This document shows positions 1 to 10,370 of a stretch of 46,229 nucleotides of DNA, piece by piece (positions within the stretch are counted from its first letter, which is position 1; every line of letters starts with the position of its first letter). The stretch covers positions 1-46,229 of the forward strand of contig NZ_NHSK01000119.1 in assembly GCF_016653355.1 (NCBI RefSeq), written 5' to 3'. The position numbers were made by a program, and so were the translations under genes. The stretch is from Rhodoplanes elegans. GTDB taxonomy: Bacteria; Pseudomonadota; Alphaproteobacteria; Rhizobiales; Xanthobacteraceae. The notes beneath the pieces are model-generated. The model did no database searches. It was not told the DNA's origin and saw only the letters and a program-made list of their open reading frames with translations.

Positions 1-1
1 C

Positions 2-751
2 CCAGTAATCATATTCGCGTTGCGCGAACAGATAGCGCGCGTTCGGGAAGGTCGGCACCCAGCGGTCATTGTCGCGCCGCGTGTTCCAGCCGACGTGATC
101 GGTGTGCAGATGCGTGCACATCACGATGTCGATGTCGTCGACCGACATGCCGGCGGCGTCGAGCGCCCGCACGGCCATCACCCGGACGCTGCACGGCTCC
201 GACTGGGTGGCGAGCCGCAGCGGCTCGCCGTCGCGATGCACGAAGTCCGGCGCGCCCATCCAGCCGAACGCGTCGGTGAGCAGCACCTCGCCGCCGCGCC
301 GGCCGTCGTCGTGCTGCAGCACCACGGCGGCGTCGAGCGCGCCGCGGTCGAGCTCGATCAGCGCGTCGGCCGAGGAGGCGATCCGCAGCTCCAGCACGAC
401 GTTCGGCGCCGCCGTGCCCATGCGGCGGAGCAGGGCGGGCAGCCCGGGGCCGATGACGTGATGGCTGACGCCGACGACGAGCCGCCGGCGCGCCGGCGCG
501 AACGCCTCGACGGCACTCGCATGGGCGGCGACCAGGCTGCGGGCCGGCTCCAGGAAGGCCTGGCCGTCGGCCGACAGCCGCACCAGCCGCGGCGTGCGCT
601 CCAGGAGACGACGGCCGAGTCGCTCCTCCAGCCGGCGGATCTTCAGGCTGACGGCGGACTGGGTGGTGTCCAGCGCCTCGGCCGCGCGGGTGAAGCTCTT
701 CAGCTCCGCCGCCAGCACGAAGGCCCGGACCGCGTCGACATCGAGGGTCAT
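2..751 (-). CDS. LysR-type regulator fused in frame to a metallo-beta-lactamase fragment (partial, runs off left edge)
   Basis: The minus-strand frame is open from ATG at 751 to the window edge (250 codons seen). Residues 1-60 are a LysR winged helix-turn-helix (AAELKSFTRAAEALDTTQSA, then LKIRRLEERLGRRLLER). Residues ~90-200 are the first part of a LysR effector domain, ending in the usual CSVRVMAVRALDAAG. Instead of the last third of that domain, the same frame continues from residue ~202 as DDIDIVMCTHLHTDHVGWNT and FPNARYLFAQREYDYW. That is the HxHxDH zinc motif and its surroundings in lactonase-like metallo-beta-lactamases. I checked the frame codon by codon across 120-250 and found no stop. 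The join falls on a short L-x-A-A-G motif that both families tend to carry, so it may be a deletion fusion or an assembly chimera. Only the LysR part is expected to bind DNA. It diverges from the tautomerase gene, as LysR genes often do from their targets. Confidence 0.8.
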   Translation of the reverse strand, partial: MTLDVDAVRAFVLAAELKSFTRAAEALDTTQSAVSLKIRRLEERLGRRLLERTPRLVRLSADGQAFLEPARSLVAAHASAVEAFAPARRRLVVGVSHHVIGPGLPALLRRMGTAAPNVVLELRIASSADALIELDRGALDAAVVLQHDDGRRGGEVLLTDAFGWMGAPDFVHRDGEPLRLATQSEPCSVRVMAVRALDAAGMSVDDIDIVMCTHLHTDHVGWNTRRDNDRWVPTFPNARYLFAQREYDYW

Positions 752-773
752 GGCATCGTCTCGGAAAGGCGTC

Positions 774-788
774 ATTTCAAATCGAAAT
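774..788. promoter_or_regulatory. LysR box (T-N11-A inverted repeat) in the divergent promoter
   Basis: ATTTC-N5-GAAAT is a perfect 5-bp inverted repeat containing T775-N11-A787, the classical LysR-type operator form. It lies 23 bp upstream of the LysR start and ~90 bp upstream of the tautomerase start, in an AT-rich patch of otherwise GC-rich DNA. A looser ATTctGAAAT copy follows at 811-820. That this LysR binds here and controls the tautomerase gene is inference. Confidence 0.55.
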
Positions 789-876
789 CATAGATACAAC
801 GTACCATGGCATTCTGAAATGGAAAGCGCGGCGCTAGGTTCGGGCGTGTTCGGCACCAACCCGAGGGAGATCACCG

Positions 877-1293
877 ATGCCACTGACCCGCGTGTCCCTG
901 CGCCGGGGCAAGACCGCCGCCTATCGACGCGCCATCCTGGAAGGGCTCTACGAGGCGATGCGCGAGACCTTCGACGTGCCCGAGGATGACCGCTTCATGG
1001 TGATCAGCGAGCACGACGACGACGACTTCGTCTATGGCGCCCACTACCTGGGCGTCCCCCGCAGCGACGATCTGGTGCTGATCCAGCTCACCGTCAGCAA
1101 CACGCGCACGCTTGCCCAGAAGCGCGCCCTGTTCCGCCGGATCGTCGAGCGCCTCGGCGACAAGCCCGGGCTGCGGCCCGAGGACGTGTTCATCAACCTC
1201 GTGGAGGTCCTGCCGGAGAACTGGTCGATGGGGCACGGTCGCGCCCAGTACGCCGACCTCCGGGAGGCGGCACCCGACCGGGTCGGCGTCTAG
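877..1293 (+). CDS. Tautomerase family protein
   Basis: This 138-residue protein begins MPLTRVSL, so initiator-Met removal exposes Pro1, the catalytic base of the 4-oxalocrotonate tautomerase superfamily. The remainder (ISEHDDDDFVYG, LIQLTVSNTRTL, ALFRRIVERL, EDVFINLVEVLPENWSMGHG) matches the longer ~130-residue tautomerases related to malonate semialdehyde decarboxylase. GGGAG lies ~9 bp before ATG. It is divergent from the LysR-type gene with a LysR box between them, suggesting control by it. The stop codon overlaps that of the convergent MarR gene inside a shared CTAG. The substrate cannot be read from sequence. Confidence 0.85.
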   Translation: MPLTRVSLRRGKTAAYRRAILEGLYEAMRETFDVPEDDRFMVISEHDDDDFVYGAHYLGVPRSDDLVLIQLTVSNTRTLAQKRALFRRIVERLGDKPGLRPEDVFINLVEVLPENWSMGHGRAQYADLREAAPDRVGV

Positions 1294-1778
1294 GTCTGGA
1301 CGGTCTCGCTCAGCGGCACGGGGCGCTTCTGCGGGTCCGCCTCGAGCGCGGCCGAGAGGTTCGCCTTGATGGCGGCGAGACCGTCGCTCAGCCGGTGCTG
1401 CTGGTCGGCCGTGAGCCCGTCGAGCATCTCGGTCCGGGTCGCCAGGATCACCTCGGTCACCTGCGCGATCAGCGGCCGCGCCCGCTCGGTCAGGTGCACG
1501 CGCCAGAGTCGCCGGTCGCTCGCCATCGGTCGGCGCTCGACGAGGCCGCTCGCCTCGACGTGGTCGATCAGCCGGCCGACCGTCGACTTCTCGATCTCCA
1601 GCGCGTCGGCGAGCTCCGACTGCGACAGGCCGTCCCGCCGGACCAGCATCGCCAGCACGGCCCATTGGGCGCGCGTCAGGCCGAACGGCTGCAGGCGGCG
1701 ATCGATCACCTTACGGAGCAACCGTGCGGCGTCGCCGAGCAGGAACCCCAGGCCTTTGTCGTCTTCTTGAATGATCAT
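1290..1778 (-). CDS. MarR family transcriptional regulator
   Basis: 162 residues. The MarR winged helix is plain: LTRAQWAVLAMLVRRDGLSQSELADALEIEKSTVGRLIDHVEASGLVERRPMASDRRLWRVHLTE is present in short conserved blocks, with the D-x-R wing motif near residue 95 and helices for dimerisation at both ends. An upstream extension in frame exists, but ATG at 1778 is chosen because AGGAG lies 7-8 bp before it and the protein then starts like family members. It faces the PEP carboxykinase gene across a divergent intergenic region and could regulate itself or that gene. The ligand is unknown. The 3' end overlaps the tautomerase stop by 4 bp. Confidence 0.9.
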   Translation of the reverse strand: MIIQEDDKGLGFLLGDAARLLRKVIDRRLQPFGLTRAQWAVLAMLVRRDGLSQSELADALEIEKSTVGRLIDHVEASGLVERRPMASDRRLWRVHLTERARPLIAQVTEVILATRTEMLDGLTADQQHRLSDGLAAIKANLSAALEADPQKRPVPLSETVQT

Positions 1779-2155
1779 CGGACCGCTCCTGAGTACAGCC
1801 GGGCGGCGCCGACCGGCAAGCCCCGACCGGTCAGTCGCCGCAGCGTCGCCGGAGGGCGGGGCAAGCATAAAGTAAGCAAGCCAACCGTTGCGACGCCGAC
1901 CAATTCATGCCCGCCGAGCCGGCTAGTCTGCGGCGGCGCGGCAAATGTACTGTTTCGATCTTGGATAAGGGCAGCGTATACTGAATGTAACGGATCGGAA
2001 CGAGCAGTCTATCTCGGCCGGATCCGATGTATAGTAATAATCGAAATCGTTCTGTCCTAGACAAAAGTCAATGATACGGGCGCCCTGTGCCGGCACAATG
2101 CCGTCGGTTGCTCGACCGGCGGGACGATCTGCCGGGAGCCCGCAGGGAGATTTCG
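1779..2155. promoter_or_regulatory. Divergent intergenic region between marR-type gene and pckG, with an AT-richer core
   Basis: There is no convincing gene in these 377 bp. The part from ~1940 to 2075 is clearly richer in A/T than its surroundings and holds promoter-like strings such as GTATACT near 1976-1982 and TAGTAATAATCG near 2033. The related strings CGGATCGGAAC (1991) and CGGATCCGATG (2020) may be binding-site half copies. AGGGAGA at 2144-2150 is the ribosome binding site of pckG. No start site can be fixed by eye. Confidence 0.4.
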
Positions 2156-4018
<1,863 letters not shown>

Positions 4019-4105
4019 GGATCGGACGGGCGGCCGGAGCGAAGCGTGACAGACCGAAGGGTCGCGGGCGGGCAGGCGTCAGGGTCGGGCGTCGCTCGCC
4101 CGCCC

Positions 4106-4127
4106 GGCGTCGGCCTGAACCGACGCC
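4106..4127. terminator. Hairpin between convergent pckG and bamE
   Basis: GGCGTCGG-CCTGAA-CCGACGCC forms an 8-bp perfect stem with a 6-base loop, centred between two convergent stop codons. It lacks a T-tract on either strand, so it may be a weak bidirectional terminator or only an RNA 3'-end stabiliser. Confidence 0.4.
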
Positions 4128-4142
4128 GCGGTCAGGCCCGGC

Positions 4143-4631
4143 TCACCACCACTTCAGCGCCTTGAGGGCGTAGCTCAGATAGTTGAGCTCCTGGCCGGCG
4201 GTCGGGGTGGTGCGGCTGACGAAGTCGAACACGCGGCCGTCCTTGATGCCGTAGTTGGCGAGGCGCTCGACCTTGCGGTTCTTGTCGAAATAGACGGCGA
4301 CGACGCGGCGGTCGACCTCGTTCTGCGGCAGGAAGGAGGTCTGCTCGGCGCGCTGCGAGATGTAGTAGAAGACCTCGCCCGAGACGGTGGCGACGGTCGA
4401 TGGGGTGCCGAGCACGATCAGCACCTGTTCTTGGGAGGCGCCGAGCGGGATCTGCTCGAGCGCGCCCTCGGGAACGATGTAGCCGCGCTGGTAGGTCTGG
4501 GTGATGCAGCCGCCGAGCAGCAGCCCGAGCGCGAGCACGGCGGCGGCCGCGCCGCGGGCGGTCCGGCGCCCCTGGCGTCGCCCAGGATTCGCCGCTGCGG
4601 TCGTCGGACCTTCGCTCGTCGCTTGACGCAC
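4143..4631 (-). CDS. bamE: Outer membrane protein assembly factor BamE (SmpA/OmlA family lipoprotein)
   Basis: 162 residues. An Ala/Leu-rich signal segment (~28-41) ends in a lipobox LLLGGC with Cys42 as the lipidated residue. The mature part has the SmpA/OmlA pattern: QRGYIVPEGALEQIPLGAS, QEQVLIVLGTPST, then YYISQ and VVAVYFDKNRKVERLANYG. BamE is the small periplasmic lipoprotein of the BAM complex that folds outer-membrane beta-barrels. The start at 4631 is a GTG preceded by GGGGGT. It is divergent from the yceD-plsX-fabH string, a common alphaproteobacterial neighbourhood. The cytochrome chaperone gene often found between bamE and yceD is absent here. Confidence 0.9.
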   Translation of the reverse strand: MRQATSEGPTTAAANPGRRQGRRTARGAAAAVLALGLLLGGCITQTYQRGYIVPEGALEQIPLGASQEQVLIVLGTPSTVATVSGEVFYYISQRAEQTSFLPQNEVDRRVVAVYFDKNRKVERLANYGIKDGRVFDFVSRTTPTAGQELNYLSYALKALKWW

Positions 4632-4985
4632 GTCTTACCCCCAATCGGCGGCGGCCGTCCGGCCCGGCCACGACCCGTCTGGTCGCGACCCGTCCGCCGG
4701 CACCGGCCGGGACCGCCCCGAGGTCCCTGGCCACCCTGTCCCCAGTGTTCGGCCGCACCATTGTCGCCCTCTATGGCGCGATCGTGGCACATCGGGCGTT
4801 TGCCGCCCATATCTGGCCCGATGCGGCCGCGGGGGCGGGGCGGCGCGGCGTGACGGAGCGGCCCGGGCGGCGTAAGAGGAGCGCCGCCGGGCGGGCGAGC
4901 CGGTCCGGAAGCCGGCCGAAAGGGCCTGCCCGCAACATCGTTCGGATCGGTCGAACCGATTCTCGTCGCGTGAAGGAGTGTCGCC
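4632..4985. other. Divergent intergenic region bamE / yceD
   Basis: No coding potential is recognised in these 354 bp; they must carry promoters for both directions. One imperfect GC hairpin is visible near 4861-4891 (CCCGGGCGGCG ... CGCCGCCGGG). AAGGAG at 4973-4978, 7 bp before ATG 4986, is the ribosome binding site of the next gene. Confidence 0.4.
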
Positions 4986-5531
4986 ATGCCGAATCCCGAT
5001 CGTCCCTGGAGCGTGCCGGTGCGCCTCGACGACGTGCCGGAGGACGGTCTCGTCGTGTCGCTGTCGGCCGACTCGCCGGTGCGCGAGGCGATCGCCCGGC
5101 GCGGCGGGCTCACCGGCCTGCCGCGGCTCGACGCACGGTTCGAGGTGACCCGGCGCGGCTCCGGCCTGCATGTCGGCGGCACCGTCTCGGCGACCGCCGG
5201 ACAGACTTGCGTCGTCACGCTCGAGCCGATGGAGAGCGCGATCGAGGAGGAGGTCGACCTCCTCTTCACCCCCGACGCGCCCGAGGAGGAGCCGGGGCCG
5301 CCGCGCGACCCGGAGGCCGAGGATCCGCCCGAGCGCCTCGTCGGCGGCACCGTCGATCTCGGAGCGATCGCCACCGAGTTCGTCCTGCTCGGCATCGATC
5401 CGTATCCGCGCAAGCCCGGCGCGACCTTCGGGACCGTCGAGACCGGGCCGCGCGATCCCGGGCCGTTCGCGGCGCTCGCCGCCCTCAAGGAGAAGGGTGG
5501 CGCGGGCGGCGGCAGCGATGGCGGTGGATGA
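4986..5531 (+). CDS. YceD/DUF177 family protein
   Basis: 181 residues. The C-terminal half carries family landmarks: GTVSATAGQTCVVTLEPM (~60-77, single Cys after the beta-hairpin), then an acidic stretch EEEVDLLFTPDAPEEE and DLGAIATEFVLLGIDPYPRKPGA (~122-145). DUF177 proteins are linked to 23S rRNA accumulation and usually sit upstream of rpmF or plsX. Here rpmF is missing and plsX follows after 141 bp, as in many Hyphomicrobiales. The tail is Gly-rich (KGGAGGGSDGGG). Clear AAGGAG ribosome binding site. Confidence 0.85.
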   Translation: MPNPDRPWSVPVRLDDVPEDGLVVSLSADSPVREAIARRGGLTGLPRLDARFEVTRRGSGLHVGGTVSATAGQTCVVTLEPMESAIEEEVDLLFTPDAPEEEPGPPRDPEAEDPPERLVGGTVDLGAIATEFVLLGIDPYPRKPGATFGTVETGPRDPGPFAALAALKEKGGAGGGSDGGG

Positions 5532-5672
5532 GCCGAGGGGCAACTCCGTATCGGTGATTTCAGCCATTGTCAGGCGAAGCGAACGCGGTATTGTCGCCGC
5601 CTCTTCAACCCAGCGACTGGTCCGCGTCGGCCGGTCACCGGTGCGGTTGCGCACCGCCGGCAACGTCGGTTC

Positions 5673-6722
5673 ATGTCTGAGAAGGTTCGCATCGCGCTGG
5701 ACGCCATGGGAGGGGACCACGGGGCCGCGGTGCCGATCGCCGGCGCCGACATCGCCCTGACCCGGCATCCGGACACCAGGTTCATCCTCTACGGCGACGA
5801 GGCCGTGGTCGGTCCGCTGCTCGATGCGCGGCCGGCCTTGAAGGCGGCGTCGCGGCTGATCCACACCGACGTCGCGATCAAGATGGACGAGAAGCCGAGC
5901 CAGGCGCTGCGCCATGGCCGCTGGCGCTCGTCCATGTGGCTCGCCATCGACGCCGTGAAGAAGGGCGACGCCGACGTCGTGGTGTCGGCCGGCAACACCG
6001 GCGCCCTGATGGCGATGTCGAAGTTCCACCTGCGCATGATGCCGGGCGTGTCGCGGCCGGCGCTGGCCTGCCTGTGGCCGACACTGCGCGGCGAATCGGT
6101 CGTGCTCGACGTCGGCGCCTCGATCGGGGCGGACGCGCCGCATCTCGCCCAGCTCGCCGTGATGGGCAGCGCGATGGCGAGCGTGGTGTTCGATCTCGAC
6201 CGGCCGAGCGTCGGCCTCCTCAATGTCGGCGTCGAAGAGGTCAAGGGGCTGGAGGCGATCCGCGAGGCCGCCCAGCTGCTGCGCAACGGCGCCTACGGCC
6301 AGATCGACTTCAAGGGCTTCGTCGAGGGCGACGACATCGGCGCCGGCACGGTCGACGTGGTGGTGACCGAGGGCTTCACCGGCAACATCGCCTTGAAGAC
6401 CGCCGAAGGGACGGCTAAACAGCTCGCCTCGTATCTGCGAAGCGCGATGAGCCGCACGCTGGCCGCCAAGATCGGCTACCTGTTCGCGCGGCAGGCCTTC
6501 AAGACCCTCAAGGACAAGATGGACCCGCGCAAGGTCAACGGCGGTGTCTTCCTCGGACTCAACGGCGTGGTGATCAAGAGCCACGGCGGCACCGACGCGG
6601 AAGGGTTCGCGGCGGCCGTCGATCTCGGCTACGACATGGCCCGCTACGAGCTCCTCGCGAAGATCGGCCGGACCCTCGGGCAGTCGGCGCCCGCCGCGGT
6701 CGCCGGAGAGGTAGCGTCGTGA
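5673..6722 (+). CDS. plsX: Phosphate acyltransferase PlsX
   Basis: 349 residues, full family length. PlsX makes acyl-phosphate from acyl-ACP, the donor for PlsY in phospholipid synthesis. Landmarks: [12 protein letters not shown] (7-18), [14 protein letters not shown] (~105-118), [28 protein letters not shown] (~227-245), [19 protein letters not shown] (~289-307). The stop overlaps the GTG start of fabH in GTGA, indicating translational coupling. No strong Shine-Dalgarno sequence precedes ATG. Confidence 0.97.
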   Translation: MSEKVRIALDAMGGDHGAAVPIAGADIALTRHPDTRFILYGDEAVVGPLLDARPALKAASRLIHTDVAIKMDEKPSQALRHGRWRSSMWLAIDAVKKGDADVVVSAGNTGALMAMSKFHLRMMPGVSRPALACLWPTLRGESVVLDVGASIGADAPHLAQLAVMGSAMASVVFDLDRPSVGLLNVGVEEVKGLEAIREAAQLLRNGAYGQIDFKGFVEGDDIGAGTVDVVVTEGFTGNIALKTAEGTAKQLASYLRSAMSRTLAAKIGYLFARQAFKTLKDKMDPRKVNGGVFLGLNGVVIKSHGGTDAEGFAAAVDLGYDMARYELLAKIGRTLGQSAPAAVAGEVAS

Positions 6723-7696
6723 CAGTCATCCGTTCGGTCGTCCGCGGCTGCGGCAGTTATCTTCCGGCCCGGATGCTCACCAACCACGATCTCGCCGCCA
6801 TGGTCGACACCAGCGACGACTGGATCGTCCAGCGCACCGGCATCCGCCAGCGCCACATCGCCGCCGCCGGCGAGCACACGTCCGACCTCGCCGTGAAGGC
6901 GGCCGAGCGGGCGCTCGCGGCCGCCGGCATGGCGCCGCAGGACATCGACCTGATCGTTCTGGCCACCGCGACGCCCGACAACACCTTCCCGGCCAGCGCC
7001 GTCGCCGTGCAGGCGCGGCTCGGCATCACGGGCGGCGCCGCCTTCGACATGCAGGCGGTCTGCTCGGGATTCGTGTTCGCCGTCGCCACGGCCGATTCGA
7101 TGCTGCGCGCCGGCGACTTCAAGCGCGCCCTGGTGATCGGCTCGGAGACCTTCTCGCGCATCCTCGACTGGAAGGACCGCACCACCTGCGTGATCTTCGG
7201 CGACGGCGCCGGCGCCATCGTGCTGGAGGCGCAGGAGCAGGCCGGCACCACGGCCGATCGCGGCGTGCTGGGCGCCAAGCTGCGCTCCGACGGCCGCCAC
7301 AAGGAGAAGCTCTACGTCGACGGCGGCCCCTCCACGACCGGCACGGCAGGCTTCCTGCGGATGGAAGGCAAGGAGGTGTTCCGGCATGCCGTCGGCATGA
7401 TGACCGGGGCCATCACCGACGTGCTCGCCGCCACCGGGACGACCGCCCAGGAGGTCGACTGGTTCGTGCCGCACCAGGCCAACCAGCGCATCATCGACGG
7501 CTGTGCCCACAAGCTCGGCGTCCCGAGCGAGAAGGTGATCTCGACCGTCGCGCAGCACGGCAACACCTCGGCCGCGTCGATCCCGCTGGCGCTGGACACT
7601 GCGATCCACGACGGCCGCATCAAGCCGGGCGACCTGGTGATGATCGAGGCGATGGGCGGCGGCTTCACCTGGGGCGCCGTGCTGATCCGCTGGTAG
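6719..7696 (+). CDS. fabH: Beta-ketoacyl-ACP synthase III (FabH)
   Basis: 325 residues. KAS III condenses acetyl-CoA with malonyl-ACP to start type II fatty-acid synthesis. The catalytic triad is complete: Cys115 in MQAVCSGF, His252 in [10 protein letters not shown] and Asn282 in HGNTSAAS. The family start [18 protein letters not shown] and [18 protein letters not shown] are also present. GTG start at 6719 overlaps the plsX stop. The PlsX-FabH pairing links fatty-acid initiation with phospholipid acyl transfer. Confidence 0.97.
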   Translation: MTVIRSVVRGCGSYLPARMLTNHDLAAMVDTSDDWIVQRTGIRQRHIAAAGEHTSDLAVKAAERALAAAGMAPQDIDLIVLATATPDNTFPASAVAVQARLGITGGAAFDMQAVCSGFVFAVATADSMLRAGDFKRALVIGSETFSRILDWKDRTTCVIFGDGAGAIVLEAQEQAGTTADRGVLGAKLRSDGRHKEKLYVDGGPSTTGTAGFLRMEGKEVFRHAVGMMTGAITDVLAATGTTAQEVDWFVPHQANQRIIDGCAHKLGVPSEKVISTVAQHGNTSAASIPLALDTAIHDGRIKPGDLVMIEAMGGGFTWGAVLIRW

Positions 7697-7717
7697 CGCG
7701 ACGCCTCCGGCCGCGTC

Positions 7718-7752
7718 CGGGCGTGGGCCGTCTCCGGCCCCGGCCACGCCCG
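7718..7752 (+). terminator. Hairpin between fabH and ihfA
   Basis: CGGGCGTGG and CCACGCCCG are perfectly complementary 9-bp arms around a 17-base GC loop, 21 bp after the fabH stop. AAAGAAAT follows rather than a T-run, so it is at best an imperfect terminator or a processing hairpin separating fabH from the independently promoted ihfA. Confidence 0.35.
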
Positions 7753-7817
7753 AAAGAAATCCCATTCAAATCTTCTGCCGCGTCGCACGGGCGGTGTTGA
7801 CCCCGGCGGGCGAAGCT

Positions 7818-7858
7818 CATATCGTTGTAAATTCAGTAACATATAAAAGTCTATGGGT
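7818..7858 (+). promoter_or_regulatory. AT-rich promoter region of ihfA
   Basis: About 40 bp of distinctly AT-rich sequence (TTGTAAATTCAG, then CATATAAAAGTCTATGG) lie just upstream of ihfA. TTGTAA with TCTATG 18-19 bp downstream, or the TATAAA string, could serve as -35/-10. This is a compositional call; the start site is not fixed. Confidence 0.4.
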
Positions 7859-7874
7859 AGGCGCTGGGGCCACG

Positions 7875-8183
7875 ATGAGCGCGAAGACTGTAACTCGGGC
7901 GGACCTCTGCGAGGCCGTTTATCAAAGGTTGGGACTTTCTCGCACCGAATCGGCCGCTCTGGTCGAGCTGGTCCTCAAAGAGATCACCGACTGCCTGGAG
8001 CGGGGAGAGACCGTGAAGCTCTCCTCCTTCGGCTCCTTCGTGGTACGCAAGAAGGGGCAGCGGATCGGGCGCAATCCGAAGACCGGCAAGGAAGTGCCGA
8101 TCTCGCCGCGACGCGTGATGGTGTTCAAGCCGTCCGCGATCCTCAAGCAGCGCATCAATACCGACGGCGCGGCGGAGCCGTGA
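7875..8183 (+). CDS. ihfA: Integration host factor subunit alpha
   Basis: 102 residues, a typical IHF-alpha/HU fold protein. Seen: [31 protein letters not shown] (helices), [44 protein letters not shown], including the NPKTG loop with the intercalating proline and the beta-arm. IHF-alpha with IHF-beta bends DNA at specific sites. ATG at 7875 is chosen; an upstream in-frame extension is not family-like. The merR gene follows within 26 bp, the usual ihfA-merR order in alphaproteobacteria. Confidence 0.95.
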   Translation: MSAKTVTRADLCEAVYQRLGLSRTESAALVELVLKEITDCLERGETVKLSSFGSFVVRKKGQRIGRNPKTGKEVPISPRRVMVFKPSAILKQRINTDGAAEP

Positions 8184-8208
8184 CCGCGGACAGGGTGGGG
8201 GGACTGGC

Positions 8209-9075
8209 GTGAACAAGGCGCCGGAAGCATTCCGCACCATCAGCGAGGTCGCCGAGGAGCTCGCGCTGCCGCAGCACGTGCTGCGGTTCTGGGAGAGCCG
8301 TTTCCCGCAGGTCCGCCCGATGAAGCGGGGCGGCGGGCGACGCTATTATCGTCCCGACGACGTCGATCTTCTGCGCGGCATTCGCCATCTGCTCTACGGC
8401 GAGGGCTACACGATCCGCGGCGTCCAGCGCATCCTGCGCGAGCAGGGCGGGCGCTTCGTCCAGACCGTCTGGCAGGAGGGCGCGCCGCAGCCCGAGCGCG
8501 TGCCGGAGCTGGACGGGACCGAGATCGAAGGCGCCGACCACGACGGCGAGGACGCCGAGGTCGCGGCGCTCGATCCGGGCGAGCGGGCCGAATCGGCGGC
8601 GTCGCCCGACGACACGGAGGCGCCGGAGCCGGATCTCGACACCGACCCCTACGGCCGCCGCGAGCCGTCCTTCGGTCCGCCGGCCGCCCCGGCGAGCCGG
8701 CTGCTGCAGCGAACGAATCACGTGCCGCTGGCGCGCGGCGAGGCGCCGCCTGCGCCGCTGCCATCGGCGCCCCCGCCCGCCACGCCTTTCGCGCCACCGT
8801 TCTCCCAGCCCGCCGTCCCGCCGGTCGTTGCGCCGCCTGTCGCGGCGGCGAGCCTGCGCGAGACGCTCCGCCCGGTCACGCAGGAGCCGCCGAACGACGA
8901 GCCGGACGACGCGCCGGACGCGCCGGCCGTGGTCGTGCGCGCCGCGGCCGTGCCGTTGCCGCCGGCCGGGCTCTCGGCCGCCGAGCGTGAAAAGCTCGGC
9001 GTCGTGCTGGGCGAGCTCGAGGCGTGCCGACGGCTGCTCGCCGAAACGTTGGCGGAGTCGGGGCGGGCGCCTTAG
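8209..9075 (+). CDS. MerR family transcriptional regulator with long disordered tail
   Basis: 288 residues. Residues ~8-78 are a MerR helix-turn-helix and wing ([27 protein letters not shown] ... [33 protein letters not shown]). Residues ~90-260 are an acidic then Pro/Ala-rich low-complexity segment, and the end is a short predicted helix ([25 protein letters not shown]). GTG start at 8209 after a GGGGGG tract. It directly follows ihfA, a conserved arrangement in this class. There is no metal-binding Cys signature, so it is not a metal sensor. The ligand is unknown. Confidence 0.88.
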   Translation: MNKAPEAFRTISEVAEELALPQHVLRFWESRFPQVRPMKRGGGRRYYRPDDVDLLRGIRHLLYGEGYTIRGVQRILREQGGRFVQTVWQEGAPQPERVPELDGTEIEGADHDGEDAEVAALDPGERAESAASPDDTEAPEPDLDTDPYGRREPSFGPPAAPASRLLQRTNHVPLARGEAPPAPLPSAPPPATPFAPPFSQPAVPPVVAPPVAAASLRETLRPVTQEPPNDEPDDAPDAPAVVVRAAAVPLPPAGLSAAEREKLGVVLGELEACRRLLAETLAESGRAP

Positions 9076-9104
9076 AAGAGACGGCGTCCCATTACCCGAG
9101 CCGC

Positions 9105-10343
9105 ATGACCGACCTGACCTACGCGTACCGCGCGCATCCCCTCACGTCCGAGAAGACGTTTCGCCTGGAGCCCGATGCGCTGGCCTGGGACGATCGCGGC
9201 CGGCCGGGCCGGCTCGCCTTCGCCGACGTGGCCGCAGCCAAGATCTATCAGGAGCGCATTCCCGGCTCGGCCAAGTCCTACTGGGCCTGCGTGCTCTACC
9301 GGCGCGGCGGCACCGTGAAGCTCTCGGCCGCGCACCGCACCGGCCTCCTGTCCGTCGAGGACCGCTCGGCCGACTATCTGCCCTTCGTCGCCGCGCTCAC
9401 CGAGCGGCTCGCCGCGGCCCGGCCCGGCCTGCCGATGCGCGAGCACCGGAGCCTGCTCGCCCGGGTCGATACCGGCGTCGGCCGGCTCGGGGTCGGGCTC
9501 CTGCGCCTCCTCGGCCGCTTCGATCTTCGCCGCACGGCGGCCGCGGCCGGCTGGCTGATGCGCAAGATCGGCCCGCGCCTGAAGGGGCACCGGGTCGCCG
9601 GCGAGCAGCTCGCCATGGTGTTTCCGCAGATGAGCGACGCCGAGCGTGAAAGCACGCTCGCCGGCATGTGGGACAATTTCGGCCGGCTGTTCGTCGAGTA
9701 CGCGCATCTTCATCGGATGTGGGACTACGACTGGCGCGAGCCCCGGCGCATCGGCCGGATCGAGGTCGACGCCGCCTCGCACGCCGCGCTGATGCGGCTG
9801 CGCGAGACCGACGGGCCGGTGCTGTTCTTCACCGGGCACCTCGCCAACTGGGAGATCGTCCCGCTCGGTGCGCGGATGATCGACCGGGCGATCTCGGTGG
9901 TGTTCCGGGCACCGCGCATCGGCCCGTTCGTCAGCGAGATGATCCGGGCCCGCGAGGCCGGCGGCATGACCGTGATCGCGGCCGGCCCCGACACGCCGCT
10001 GCGTATCCGCGAGTCGCTGCGCCAGGGGCGCTTCACCGGCATGCTGGTCGACCAGCACTATGCGCGCGGCATCGACGTGACGTTCTTCGACCGCACCTGC
10101 AAGGTGAACCCGATGCTGGCGCGCTTCGCCCGGCTGTTCGACTGCCCGGTCTACGGCGCGCGCGCCGTGCGGCTGCCGGACGAGCGCTTCCGCTTCGAGC
10201 TCGTCGGCCCGCTCGACCTGCCGCGCGACGGCGAGGGCAGGATCGAGGTGCAGGGCGCGATGCAGCAGGTCACCGGCCTGATCGAGGCCTGGGTGCGCGA
10301 GCATCCCGAGCAGTGGCTGTGGCTGCACCGCCGCTGGCGCTGA
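9105..10343 (+). CDS. Lysophospholipid / lipid A (LpxL-type) acyltransferase with N-terminal extra domain
   Basis: 412 residues. Residues ~115-412 are an LpxL/HtrB-type acyltransferase: the HX4E catalytic motif is H245-LANW-E250 in FFTGHLANWEI, followed by FRAPRIGPFVSEMIRARE, GMLVDQHYARGIDVTFFDR and the C-terminal EQWLWLHRRW. Residues 1-110 form a separate beta-rich domain (FRLEPDALAWDDRG ... AFADVAAAKIYQERI ... LYRRGGTVKLSAAHR) resembling a PH-like fold and not part of classical LpxL. No N-terminal membrane helix is obvious. ATG at 9105 is preferred to an earlier in-frame ATG overlapping merR. It probably acylates lipid A or another lysolipid at the inner membrane; the substrate is inferred. 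Confidence 0.85.
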   Translation: MTDLTYAYRAHPLTSEKTFRLEPDALAWDDRGRPGRLAFADVAAAKIYQERIPGSAKSYWACVLYRRGGTVKLSAAHRTGLLSVEDRSADYLPFVAALTERLAAARPGLPMREHRSLLARVDTGVGRLGVGLLRLLGRFDLRRTAAAAGWLMRKIGPRLKGHRVAGEQLAMVFPQMSDAERESTLAGMWDNFGRLFVEYAHLHRMWDYDWREPRRIGRIEVDAASHAALMRLRETDGPVLFFTGHLANWEIVPLGARMIDRAISVVFRAPRIGPFVSEMIRAREAGGMTVIAAGPDTPLRIRESLRQGRFTGMLVDQHYARGIDVTFFDRTCKVNPMLARFARLFDCPVYGARAVRLPDERFRFELVGPLDLPRDGEGRIEVQGAMQQVTGLIEAWVREHPEQWLWLHRRWR

Positions 10344-10370
10344 CGCGGCCCGAGGCTCCACAGTGAGCCG

